A stretch of DNA of 64,000 nucleotides, from positions 1 to 64,000 of the forward strand of contig CAYSMF010000006.1 of the NCBI GenBank assembly GCA_964432155.1, in the 5' to 3' direction. Below are positions 35,311 through 43,151 of this stretch, piece by piece (the first letter of the stretch is position 1; the number at the start of each line of letters is the position of its first letter). This DNA is from UBA10438 sp964432155. GTDB taxonomy: Bacteria > Bacteroidota > Ignavibacteria > Kapaibacteriales > Kapaibacteriaceae. Position numbers and translations under genes: made by a program. Below the pieces are notes generated by a model that was not told the DNA's origin, ran no database searches, and was given only the letters and a program-made list of their open reading frames with translations.

Positions 35311-36806
35311 TAGAGTTTTGCTCCCTTTTCTTGTGCTTGTTTCATTTTGTCCATCATCTTATTTCGGCCGTAGAGACCTTCCATCACCCGATAGTATTCA
35401 CGGTTGCTGCGATAGCGATCCTCAAGCGCCTCGAGTTCCATGATAATTGCCTTGACCTTCGTCGTCTCTTTGCGAACCTCGTAGGTGTTTGCCAGCTGCT
35501 CGAGAACAACCAAGTCATCACGATACTTCAGCGATGAGGAACGGAGTTGCTCGAAGTAATTGGCCGCCGTCAGGAGGTCGCCGAGGTACGACGTATCCGG
35601 AACATACTTCTTGTTCTTATCCATCTTCAGCAGCTCGTTACGCTGCTTATCGCTGGCAATGTTCTTGTAGTTCGCGGCCAGGTTATACAACGCTGTCTCG
35701 TTCTTTGCGTCAAGCTCAAGAACCTTGATGTATTGCTGGTTTGCATCAGCGTACTTCTCGCTACTCGACAACATCGCGGCATACTGCAGACGTGATGAGA
35801 CCGATGATGGGTCACGGTCGATCTGTGCCTTCAGCTCCGACATAGCCTCGTCGCCCTTACCAAGATTCTGCAGGACCTGGGTGCGCAATGGCACCATCTC
35901 TTGATCCTTTGGCTTCACCGACATCGCGGCATTCGCCCAGTCGAGCGCCTGCTGATTGTCACCACGCGTATAGGCGATGAATGCGAGCGACTTTAGCGGA
36001 CTGATCGTTAGCGTACGAACGCGCCACTTCTCGAGCTCCGTCACCGTAGCCGGAGGGTTGTACGACCATCCTTCGAGTTCTGCATCAGCAGTACCCTGTG
36101 CGAAGGCAAATGTGATCATGTCGCGACCGCCAATATCGAAGCGATCCTTGTAGATCACGCCATTATCGATCGAGTCCATCTTTGTGGTAACAGGTGTGCC
36201 AAGCGCCTTGAGCATCGCTCCGCGCGTACCACCAATCGCAACGCCCTTCGCGCGCATGATGTCAGCACCGGGCTTTTCGAGGTTCCAGTAGGCCGTGTAG
36301 TGTTGAACCGCTGCGTTGGTGTCGCCCGACATCTCAGCAATTTGCCCCATCAACGGGAGTGGATCTGGAAACTCAGGTTTCACATCGCGGGCACGCTTGA
36401 GTGCAGCCATGGCAGCGCTGAGCTTGGCCTTGTCTTGTGTTTCAACGTAAGCATTATAGGTGCTGATGCCTTCGTTATACGATACAACCCATTGGTTGTA
36501 GAGTGTAACCGAGATGGCTTCCTTCTGCTGCGGCTTGATGCCGTCGCACGCTCGAGCCTTCTGGTACGCAGCGACCATGCCCTCGACGTCGCGAAGACGG
36601 TCGTTGACGTCGCCCAGCAACATCAATGCATCACAGTCATTGGGATTAGCAACAAGAGCTTTTTCCAGTGACGCTTTCGCCTTGGTAAAGTCTTGCTGTT
36701 GCATGGCCTTCTTCGCAACGGCAACGTCCGATGAGGCACACTGAAATCCCTGCGCAAAGATCGCACATGCTGCAAGGCCGATGTAAAGTCCGACGGTACG
36801 GTTCAT
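35310..36806 (-). CDS. TPR-repeat probable lipoprotein
   Basis: A 498-residue protein of tetratricopeptide repeats. The ATG at 36806 starts a short export signal with a possible lipobox L-A-A-C at Cys 14; a longer in-frame start would sit upstream of the promoter. TPR-like helices occur around residues 30-100 (A-K-A-S-L-E-K-A-L-V-A-N-P-N) and 330-400 (Y-I-K-V-L-E-L-D-A-K-N-E-T-A-L-Y-N). A non-TPR part in the middle (about 185-260) includes G-V-I-Y-K-D-R-F-D-I-G-G. It probably scaffolds an envelope complex. It is followed by DUF3467 with a one-base overlap. Confidence 0.75.
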   Translation of the reverse strand: MNRTVGLYIGLAACAIFAQGFQCASSDVAVAKKAMQQQDFTKAKASLEKALVANPNDCDALMLLGDVNDRLRDVEGMVAAYQKARACDGIKPQQKEAISVTLYNQWVVSYNEGISTYNAYVETQDKAKLSAAMAALKRARDVKPEFPDPLPLMGQIAEMSGDTNAAVQHYTAYWNLEKPGADIMRAKGVAIGGTRGAMLKALGTPVTTKMDSIDNGVIYKDRFDIGGRDMITFAFAQGTADAELEGWSYNPPATVTELEKWRVRTLTISPLKSLAFIAYTRGDNQQALDWANAAMSVKPKDQEMVPLRTQVLQNLGKGDEAMSELKAQIDRDPSSVSSRLQYAAMLSSSEKYADANQQYIKVLELDAKNETALYNLAANYKNIASDKQRNELLKMDKNKKYVPDTSYLGDLLTAANYFEQLRSSSLKYRDDLVVLEQLANTYEVRKETTKVKAIIMELEALEDRYRSNREYYRVMEGLYGRNKMMDKMKQAQEKGAKL

Positions 36807-36845
36807 AGCATCACCTGTTCCAAATGGAGAGGATGGAGAGGACCG

Positions 36846-36853
36846 CGAAGATA
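36846..36853 (-). promoter_or_regulatory. -7 element TATCTTCG for TPR gene
   Basis: Minus-strand TAnnTTCG match, about 40 bases before the TPR gene ATG and just after the stop of the upstream Asp-box gene. Confidence 0.5.
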
Positions 36854-36861
36854 CAACGATG

Positions 36862-39800
36862 CTACTTCTTCGCACTGCGCAGTGTGGACGCTACGTCACT
36901 CCGTGATGGCAGACCAAGGGGCGCAAGTTCGGTAAGCAGAGCCTGCGTAGCCTGTGTCGCGTCGGCGACCCGCCGTTTGAGCGTACCTGCGAGTTGCAGG
37001 TGAGAGTTTGAAGGTCGGCCGAGGTAGGAGTTGATCTCGCCGTACAGCGAGGATAGTCGCTCACGAAGCTGCTCCTCGCCGGTAATCATTCCCTCCTTGG
37101 TGTTGACAAGCGAGGCGTGCAACGCAACGATGGAATCACGAACAGGGTTCTGTCCGCCCCTTGCCAGAAGAGTATCACGAGCCTGTTGCAGCTGCGCCAC
37201 AGTAATAGCGAGTTCTTCAGTAAGGTCGTACAGTTCCTGCATCAAGGTTTGCTGCGCACGTCGATCGTCAATTGAGTGACCAAGCGTCGTATCGGTAATC
37301 ACACGCATCGTGCCAGTTGCTGTCGTTCCCTGTTTGACAAACTCGAGTGTGTAGGTGCCCTCGGAGAGGAGTGGACCAAACAGCGAGCCAAATGCACCGC
37401 CCACTGTTGAGGCAGCGGTGATCGGCGCTTGCTGTCGAATTGCAATCTCAACGCTGTTGAGCCCCTTACGACCCGAGGCAGGGATCGTACGAATCACTCG
37501 TCCGGCGCTATCCTTCAACGTGATTGAGAAGGGGCCTTTTGAATGTCGATCTCGTAGCACGTACCACACCCTTGTATCGCGACCAATCGATTCACCGCGA
37601 AACTCTGCATCACTCTCGAACCAACCTTCTTCGCCTGATTCAAGAGAACGCAGCGCAACTGGTGAACGGAGGACAGTGAGATCTTGGCTGAACGTTGCTG
37701 GAGTGAGCTCACGCAGAATATCGAGATAGTCGATAATGTAGATGCCCCGTCCGTGTGTTGCGATCACTGCTGCATTCGTCGATGGCTGCAGATCAATGTC
37801 GCGCACGGCTACTGGCGGAAATCCGTTCTTCATCGTAATCCATGAAGCTCCTGCATCGAAGCTCATGTAGAGTCCGTGCTCGGTACCGCAGAAGAGGAGA
37901 TTCGGGCGCACGGGATCTTGCTTGACCACGTGTGCATAGCCCCGCATGTCGGCACCGGTAATGGATTTGGACGTCTTGCCGAAGTCAGCGACTTCAACAA
38001 CGTATGTCTTCATATCCCCACGCATGTGACCATCAAACGTTACGTAGCACATGCCTTCGCTATGTGGCGACGGTGCAACATGCGACACCCATGTACCAGG
38101 AGGTACAATGGAGTCGGACACCAGAACGCGTTGCCACGTGACTCCCCCATCACGTGTTACCTGAAGCATTCCATCGTCGGTACCAACCCAGACGATGTTC
38201 GAATTGGCAGGATGTTCAGCGATGGTGAAAATGGTGCAATGGTTTTCTGCAGATGAGTTATCGAGTGTCAATCCGCCAGTTGCATCCTGGCGTTGTTTTG
38301 ATGGATCATTCGTGGTGAGATCAGGTGATATCCGCTTCCATGTTTCACCGCGATCGGTGGTTTTATGCACGTACTGCGAGCCGACGTAGATCGTGCCTGG
38401 AGCAGTGCCTGCAACGATTGGTGTGTTCCAATTGTAGCGGAGTTTCAGTGAGCCATCATCTGGCGTCGGCGCTACCGTTTTCGACTCCATGGTCTTGAGG
38501 TTGGTGCGCACGACGTTACCGCCTTGCGATTCCCAATACACAATGTGCGGCTCAGTCTGATCAGGGACCACATAGAAGCCATCTCCTCCGCCAACAACGG
38601 TCCAGTCCTTGTTACGGATGCCACCGTTCTTGCGCGACGGACCACGCCATGAACCGTTGTCTTGAAGTCCGCCGTAGACCATGAAGGGATCTTGGTTATC
38701 AGCGCGTACATGGTAGAACTGCGAGATCGGGAGATTCCCGAAAAAACGCACTGTCGCCCCACGATCTTCCGATGCGTAGAGTCCGCCATCGGTACCGATC
38801 AATAACTGACGTGTGTTCGCTGGGTTAATCCACACCGCGTGGTGATCTGAGTGCGCGCGTTGCGCGACCGTTGCAAACGTGCGTCCGCCGTCGTCGGATC
38901 GGTAGAGTTGAATACCATGCTTGTACAACACGTCTTTCTGGACTGGGTCGCAGACAATACGTGAGAAATAGAATGGTCGAATGTCGACTGCACTCCCTGT
39001 GTAACGCCGTTCCCAGCTGAGGCCACCATCGGTGCTACAATAGAGACCCGACTCCTTTGCTTCAACGCATGCATAGATCAGCTGTGGATCCACAGGCGAT
39101 GCAGCCAAACCAATTCGACCCAGCTCGCCAGTGGGCAAGCCACGCGTAACGCGCGACCATGTGGTTCCGCCATCGGTTGAGCGAAAGATTCCCGAACCAG
39201 GACCTCCAGAGGTGAATGACCAACCGGTGCGCCGGAACGACCACATAGATGCAAGGAGGATCTTTGGGTTTTTCTTGTTCACGACGATGTCGGTACATCC
39301 CGTTCGCGCATCACCAGCAAGAATCTTCTCCCACGTTGCTCCTGCATCGGTCGTGCGATAGAGTCCACGATGGGGACTGTCGTGAAAGAGCGGTCCCGGC
39401 GCTGCCACGTATACCGTTGTGGGTGTTGTTGGATGGAGCACGATCTGCGCAATCCGCTCTGTGGAATCGAGTCCCATTCGTTTCCATGTGCGGCCCGCGT
39501 CTGTTGTACGGTAGACGCCATCACCAACCGAGACGCTGTTACGCGTCCATGGCTCTCCTGTCCCCACCCACACAGTGTCGGGTCGTGCCTGATCAATGGT
39601 TATCGCACCGATCGACTGGTTGTAGTCGTCAAACACCGGTGTGAAGGACGCACCCCCAGTTGTCGTTTTCCATACTCCACCGCCTGCTGCGCCAACGTAG
39701 AAGCGACGAGGCGCGGTATCGACCACTGCGATATCCGCAATACGTCCGCTCATGACGGCCGGACCGATGCTGCGAGGACGAATTGGTCCGAGCATTCCCG

Positions 39801-39879
39801 AAGTGATTTGTTGTGCTGCTGCAGGCAATGCGGCAGCCGTGATCATCGCGCAGATGATCACACGGATGCATGTGTTCAT
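36862..39879 (-). CDS. Large exported Asp-box/VPS10-like beta-propeller protein
   Basis: A 1005-residue protein with a signal peptide (M-N-T-C-I-R-V-I-I-C-A-M-I, cleavage near A-A-A-Q-Q). Residues ~25-700 contain a long series of propeller blades with Asp boxes such as T-T-D-A-G-R-T-W, S-T-D-G-G-T-T-W, S-T-D-G-G-L-S-W, S-D-D-G-G-R-T-F, T-T-D-R-G-E-T-W and T-R-D-G-G-V-T-W, as in VPS10/sortilin-like domains. H-G-R-G-I-Y-I-I-D closes the propeller. A C-terminal ~250-residue part has a beta domain and then helices likely to coil (E-E-L-A-I-T-V-A-Q-L-Q-Q-A-R). Unlike the other Asp-box proteins here, it has no Por tail. Database names such as glycosyl hydrolase for this family are not supported by catalytic residues. 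Confidence 0.82.
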   Translation of the reverse strand: MNTCIRVIICAMITAAALPAAAQQITSGMLGPIRPRSIGPAVMSGRIADIAVVDTAPRRFYVGAAGGGVWKTTTGGASFTPVFDDYNQSIGAITIDQARPDTVWVGTGEPWTRNSVSVGDGVYRTTDAGRTWKRMGLDSTERIAQIVLHPTTPTTVYVAAPGPLFHDSPHRGLYRTTDAGATWEKILAGDARTGCTDIVVNKKNPKILLASMWSFRRTGWSFTSGGPGSGIFRSTDGGTTWSRVTRGLPTGELGRIGLAASPVDPQLIYACVEAKESGLYCSTDGGLSWERRYTGSAVDIRPFYFSRIVCDPVQKDVLYKHGIQLYRSDDGGRTFATVAQRAHSDHHAVWINPANTRQLLIGTDGGLYASEDRGATVRFFGNLPISQFYHVRADNQDPFMVYGGLQDNGSWRGPSRKNGGIRNKDWTVVGGGDGFYVVPDQTEPHIVYWESQGGNVVRTNLKTMESKTVAPTPDDGSLKLRYNWNTPIVAGTAPGTIYVGSQYVHKTTDRGETWKRISPDLTTNDPSKQRQDATGGLTLDNSSAENHCTIFTIAEHPANSNIVWVGTDDGMLQVTRDGGVTWQRVLVSDSIVPPGTWVSHVAPSPHSEGMCYVTFDGHMRGDMKTYVVEVADFGKTSKSITGADMRGYAHVVKQDPVRPNLLFCGTEHGLYMSFDAGASWITMKNGFPPVAVRDIDLQPSTNAAVIATHGRGIYIIDYLDILRELTPATFSQDLTVLRSPVALRSLESGEEGWFESDAEFRGESIGRDTRVWYVLRDRHSKGPFSITLKDSAGRVIRTIPASGRKGLNSVEIAIRQQAPITAASTVGGAFGSLFGPLLSEGTYTLEFVKQGTTATGTMRVITDTTLGHSIDDRRAQQTLMQELYDLTEELAITVAQLQQARDTLLARGGQNPVRDSIVALHASLVNTKEGMITGEEQLRERLSSLYGEINSYLGRPSNSHLQLAGTLKRRVADATQATQALLTELAPLGLPSRSDVASTLRSAKK

Positions 39880-39901
39880 TGGGGGTTCTCCGAAACAGCA
39901 A

Positions 39902-39920
39902 CCCCCGCGAGGTGCGGGGG
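39902..39920 (-). terminator. GC-rich hairpin after LolA-like gene
   Basis: Arms CCCCCGC (39902-39908) and GCGGGGG (39914-39920) close a five-base loop. On the minus strand it is followed by TTGCTGTTTCGG, so it probably ends, at least partly, the transcript of the LolA-like gene before the Asp-box gene starts at 39879. Confidence 0.65.
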
Positions 39921-39928
39921 CTGGAGTG

Positions 39929-40693
39929 TTACTTCTTCGATGGTGTGGCCTTGGCGTCCTTCTTCTCGTCTGCTGCTTCTCCGGGGAATGCGAAGCGGTC
40001 GTCAGAGAGCGGAACATTTACCTTTGGATTGCTGTACGTCATCGACATCACAGTCTGCCCTTCCGAGCGGATCTCCATGAGCATTGGCATTTGCACGCCG
40101 CCCACCTCTTGATAGTTCGACATCATGATCTCGACGTCGGCCTCTTGCCCCATCATCGAGATGTTCTTCGACCACATGATTTCAAGCCATGTTGTGGCAT
40201 CAATGAACAGGTGGCTGACTTCGTTGTCCTTGTCAGTTACCTTGATCTTATATGCTGTTGAACCATCGATATCTTCAGAGCCAACAAGTTCAAGCTTGTA
40301 TCCCTTCTCCTTCGAGTTGACGAGCACACCGTCAAGGTCTGCCTGTTCTGCCATGCGCTTCACTTCGGCCTCAGGTGCCTTTTCTGGCTTGTTGCCAGCC
40401 ATCGGGTTCTTGCTCCACGCTGTTGTACCATCAAACGCTGTAACGATTGACATGCCCTGGAACGACATATCCATGCGGTACTTCATCGGACGCTTCATGG
40501 CTTGTGTGAACGAGAGGTCCATGCCTTGCGCCATCGTCATCGTTCCATCGACGGTGTAGGTCTTGATAGCCTCGAGCTTGGCTTTGCCGCCACGAGCTTC
40601 AAGGTTCTTTGCGAGAATCTCTTCGAGCGTGATTGCCGAGAGATTGCCGACAGCGATGAATGCCACGGCGAGAATGAGCATGAAACGGTGCAT
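39929..40693 (-). CDS. LolA-like exported protein
   Basis: A 254-residue exported protein with a signal peptide (cleavage near G-N-L-S-A). The mature part begins with A-R-G-G-K-A-K-L-E-A-I-K-T, common in a Bacteroidota/Chlorobi group of LolA/LppX-fold proteins annotated as outer membrane lipoprotein-sorting protein. Alternating strands fit the half-barrel that carries lipids or lipoproteins across the periplasm. The tail is lysine-rich (K-K-D-A-K-A-T-P-S-K-K). GGAG lies eight bases before the ATG. Its ligand cannot be inferred, and it is not necessarily true LolA. Confidence 0.72.
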   Translation of the reverse strand: MHRFMLILAVAFIAVGNLSAITLEEILAKNLEARGGKAKLEAIKTYTVDGTMTMAQGMDLSFTQAMKRPMKYRMDMSFQGMSIVTAFDGTTAWSKNPMAGNKPEKAPEAEVKRMAEQADLDGVLVNSKEKGYKLELVGSEDIDGSTAYKIKVTDKDNEVSHLFIDATTWLEIMWSKNISMMGQEADVEIMMSNYQEVGGVQMPMLMEIRSEGQTVMSMTYSNPKVNVPLSDDRFAFPGEAADEKKDAKATPSKK

Positions 40694-40752
40694 AGATATA
40701 CTCCAAATGATCGAAATTGCGTGCCTGGTACTTCGAACGAGACGCGATTACG

Positions 40753-40759
40753 CAAATTA
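40753..40759 (-). promoter_or_regulatory. Variant -7 element TAATTTG
   Basis: Minus-strand variant of the -7 box, one base shorter between TA and TTTG, 59 bases before the LolA-like ATG. The same variant occurs at 32254 and 56048. Confidence 0.35.
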
Positions 40760-40791
40760 TGGTCTCAGAGTTTCACCGACTGTAAAAAAAC

Positions 40792-42267
40792 ATGCTCATC
40801 TGGTCACGCTTCCTCGCCATATCCAGCGCACTGGCATTGCTGCAGCTCATGGTGCCAACCCATGCACTGCCGCAATCGATCGTTGTACCATTTGAGCAGC
40901 AACTCGATTCAAATCTCTCGGGGTCGTACTCGGGCGACATCTTCCTTGCCACCGGAGCGCGGAGTCGCGTGATTGTGCACATTGTGGCATATGTGAACGG
41001 ACCCTGCGACGCTACGTGGGATGCTCCCAACTTCGGATGGATTGGCAACCGCTTCTCTACGGTGTCATGCGTCGATGGCAAGATTCTTCTCCAGAGCGAT
41101 TCTGCCGATGTAGCCGTTCAGGCTACATACGACCCTATCAAGCAGCAGCTGACAGGTACATGGGTGCAACGCCGCACCAATTCCCCGGTGACCCTTCGAA
41201 AACTGTACGAAGCACCCCGCACGCAGGAGCCAGGTTCGACGCCACCCTACATCACAGAGACCTTCCGCATTCCAAATCGTCCCGCGGGCATCATCGTTGG
41301 CGGTGAGATAACCTATCCCGATACGCTTGGACGCTATCCGTTGGTTCTTCTCGCAGGTGATCGAGGGCAAACTGACCGTGTGGCACGCGGTAAGCATGGC
41401 CATGCCTTGTACCTAGTACTGGCTGCCCTCTTCGCGCAGCGGAACATCGCCACAGTTCGTGTCGACGATCGTGGACAGGGACAGACGACTGGCATCGGGA
41501 ATGATATGTCAATCGATGACGAAGCGAGCGATCTCTCGGCTGTCTTGGAAGCGCTCTGGCTACACCCTCGTGTCGATACCACCCGCATTATCATTATCGG
41601 ACACGGCGAAGGCGGCCTTGCGGCAGCAATGGTCGCTCGTCGGTATCCAAACCGGATCGCACGGATTGCCATGATGGCTACACCCATGCTGTCGGGGAAG
41701 GAAACCTTACTCGAGCAGCTCAAGGCTCGTGAACTCAGCCGTGGCACCGATGCCGAACTCACCACGGTAGCGGCCGGACTCGTCGGAGCATGGTGCGATA
41801 CGCTACAAGCGGCCAGCACACGCGGCGATCAAGCCATCGTGCCAGTCTTGTTATCACTCTCGGATTCTGTCCTTATGGACCGCCCTGACCTCGCGTTGCG
41901 TTATCCGATGGTACGTCAACTTCAGCGTCCCGGACGTGAGCAGTACATGACGAGTACTCTTCTTCCGTGGCTCCGCAGCTATCTCTGGTATTCGCCGGCT
42001 GACTACCTCTCAGTGCAACGGCCAACGCTCGCGCTCTTCGCAGAGCGAGATATCGAAGTTCCAGGAGCGATTCACGCAGCAGCCTTCAAGACACTTGGTC
42101 AGCGAAGGGGCTCAACAGTCGCATGGTTCTCGGAAACGTATCCGAGCACAAATCACCAGTTCCAGGAATGCGACGAGTGTACGGACGAAGAGATGTCGCG
42201 CACCAGTGAGACGATCCGGACAGACGTGGTTGCCCGTTTGGCAACGTGGGTTCTTCGAGGACAGTAA
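40792..42267 (+). CDS. Exported alpha/beta hydrolase-fold protein lacking the nucleophile Ser
   Basis: A 491-residue exported protein (signal peptide ending near T-H-A-L-P). Residues ~25-150 form an extra beta domain; the rest is an alpha/beta-hydrolase fold close to the S33/dipeptidyl aminopeptidase-like family (V-D-D-R-G-Q-G-Q-T-T-G). The nucleophile elbow reads G-H-G-E-G-G where relatives have G-H-S-E-G-G, so the catalytic serine is glycine; the codon is clearly GGC. The other triad candidates seem present (D in A-E-R-D-I-E-V-P and H in N-H-Q-F). It may be inactive or use different chemistry. It is the only plus-strand gene in a long minus-strand run and converges on rlpA. Confidence 0.8.
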   Translation: MLIWSRFLAISSALALLQLMVPTHALPQSIVVPFEQQLDSNLSGSYSGDIFLATGARSRVIVHIVAYVNGPCDATWDAPNFGWIGNRFSTVSCVDGKILLQSDSADVAVQATYDPIKQQLTGTWVQRRTNSPVTLRKLYEAPRTQEPGSTPPYITETFRIPNRPAGIIVGGEITYPDTLGRYPLVLLAGDRGQTDRVARGKHGHALYLVLAALFAQRNIATVRVDDRGQGQTTGIGNDMSIDDEASDLSAVLEALWLHPRVDTTRIIIIGHGEGGLAAAMVARRYPNRIARIAMMATPMLSGKETLLEQLKARELSRGTDAELTTVAAGLVGAWCDTLQAASTRGDQAIVPVLLSLSDSVLMDRPDLALRYPMVRQLQRPGREQYMTSTLLPWLRSYLWYSPADYLSVQRPTLALFAERDIEVPGAIHAAAFKTLGQRRGSTVAWFSETYPSTNHQFQECDECTDEEMSRTSETIRTDVVARLATWVLRGQ

Positions 42268-42281
42268 GCTGCGGCTCGCGA

Positions 42282-42965
42282 TTACGCGTCGTTCTTACAT
42301 GCGCGCAAGAACCTTAACCGACCCTTTGTGCCTGGACGTACGATAATGTACTCGGCGTCGCCGCGGGATTGCATAACCGACGTCAACGATGTTGCGCCAG
42401 CAAGTGTATCCAATTCACTCGCGTCCATGGCAACAGGCTCGAACGACGGTGAAAACGCAAGAACGCGCTCAGGTTGCGATGCATAAAACGATGCGACTGT
42501 TTCCGCTGTCAATGCATCGAGTTGTACCGATGTCACGGATACGCCAAGGTGGCGAGCAGCACGGAAGGACAGGTCAACAACACGCTTCTTGATGAACGGA
42601 CCACGATCTGTGACTTCAACGAGGACGACGCGACCGTTCTTTGTGTTCTCTACGCGGAGAATGGTACCAAACGGAAGGTAGCGGTGAGCTGCTGTATATG
42701 CGTGCATGTCAAATCGCTCGCCACTGGCAGTACGACGACCATGGAATGGCTCTCCGTACCACGATGCAAACCCATCAGGGGCATCCTCAAGAACTACTGG
42801 AGCTGGGACTGGTGCTTCAGGTGCGGCTGGCTCAGCAGCAGCAACTACAGGAACGGCAGGCATATCGTGCGCCTGAACCATGAATGCAACCGACATAATC
42901 GTGGAGAAAATCACCACGAACACAGCTACTTGCAAGATTGTCGAAGTCGAGATACGTTTGGTCAT
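42282..42965 (-). CDS. rlpA: RlpA family septal ring lytic transglycosylase-like protein
   Basis: A 227-residue protein with an N-terminal membrane anchor (about residues 12-30), a Pro/Ala-rich linker and a double-psi beta-barrel domain: A-S-W-Y-G-E-P-F-H-G-R-R-T-A-S-G-E, F-G-T-I-L-R-V-E-N and V-E-V-T-D-R-G-P-F. Those are the RlpA signatures, including the catalytic-type Glu and Asp. RlpA cleaves denuded septal glycan or supports cell separation. A C-terminal SPOR domain is not visible; the last ~80 residues are unlike it. A possible -7 element TATCCTCG lies at 42989-42996 on the minus strand. Confidence 0.85.
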   Translation of the reverse strand: MTKRISTSTILQVAVFVVIFSTIMSVAFMVQAHDMPAVPVVAAAEPAAPEAPVPAPVVLEDAPDGFASWYGEPFHGRRTASGERFDMHAYTAAHRYLPFGTILRVENTKNGRVVLVEVTDRGPFIKKRVVDLSFRAARHLGVSVTSVQLDALTAETVASFYASQPERVLAFSPSFEPVAMDASELDTLAGATSLTSVMQSRGDAEYIIVRPGTKGRLRFLRACKNDA

Positions 42966-43070
42966 TAGGGTCGTCCTCCATAGAAGTGCGAGGATATTTC
43001 ACTCAATCGCGCAGTCACCCTACACTGCGGCTGAGACGTTGCAGAAGCACGTTTATGCTTCCTCCACGGT

Positions 43071-43137
43071 TGTGGAGAACTTCAACTTAGGGGTTTTCCA
43101 CACCAACCCTATGAACGCTTGATGAAAAGATTTTCAT
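43071..43137. other. Inverted DnaA-box-like pair plus AT-rich palindrome
   Basis: In the 186-base gap between the OmpA-family gene and rlpA, TGTGGAGAA (43071-43079) and TTTTCCACA (43094-43102) each differ by one base from the DnaA box and face each other. An AT-rich palindrome (43122-43137, ATGAAA/TTTCAT) follows. It could be DnaA sites or an mRNA-end hairpin. The rest of the gap holds the possible rlpA promoter. Confidence 0.35.
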
Positions 43138-43151
43138 AATTCGGCGTCAGA

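Noticed and set aside
36862..39879. Glycosyl hydrolase or sialidase function for the large Asp-box protein
   Set aside because: Asp boxes mark beta-propeller blades, not activity; the sialidase arginine triad and Tyr/Glu pair are not evident.
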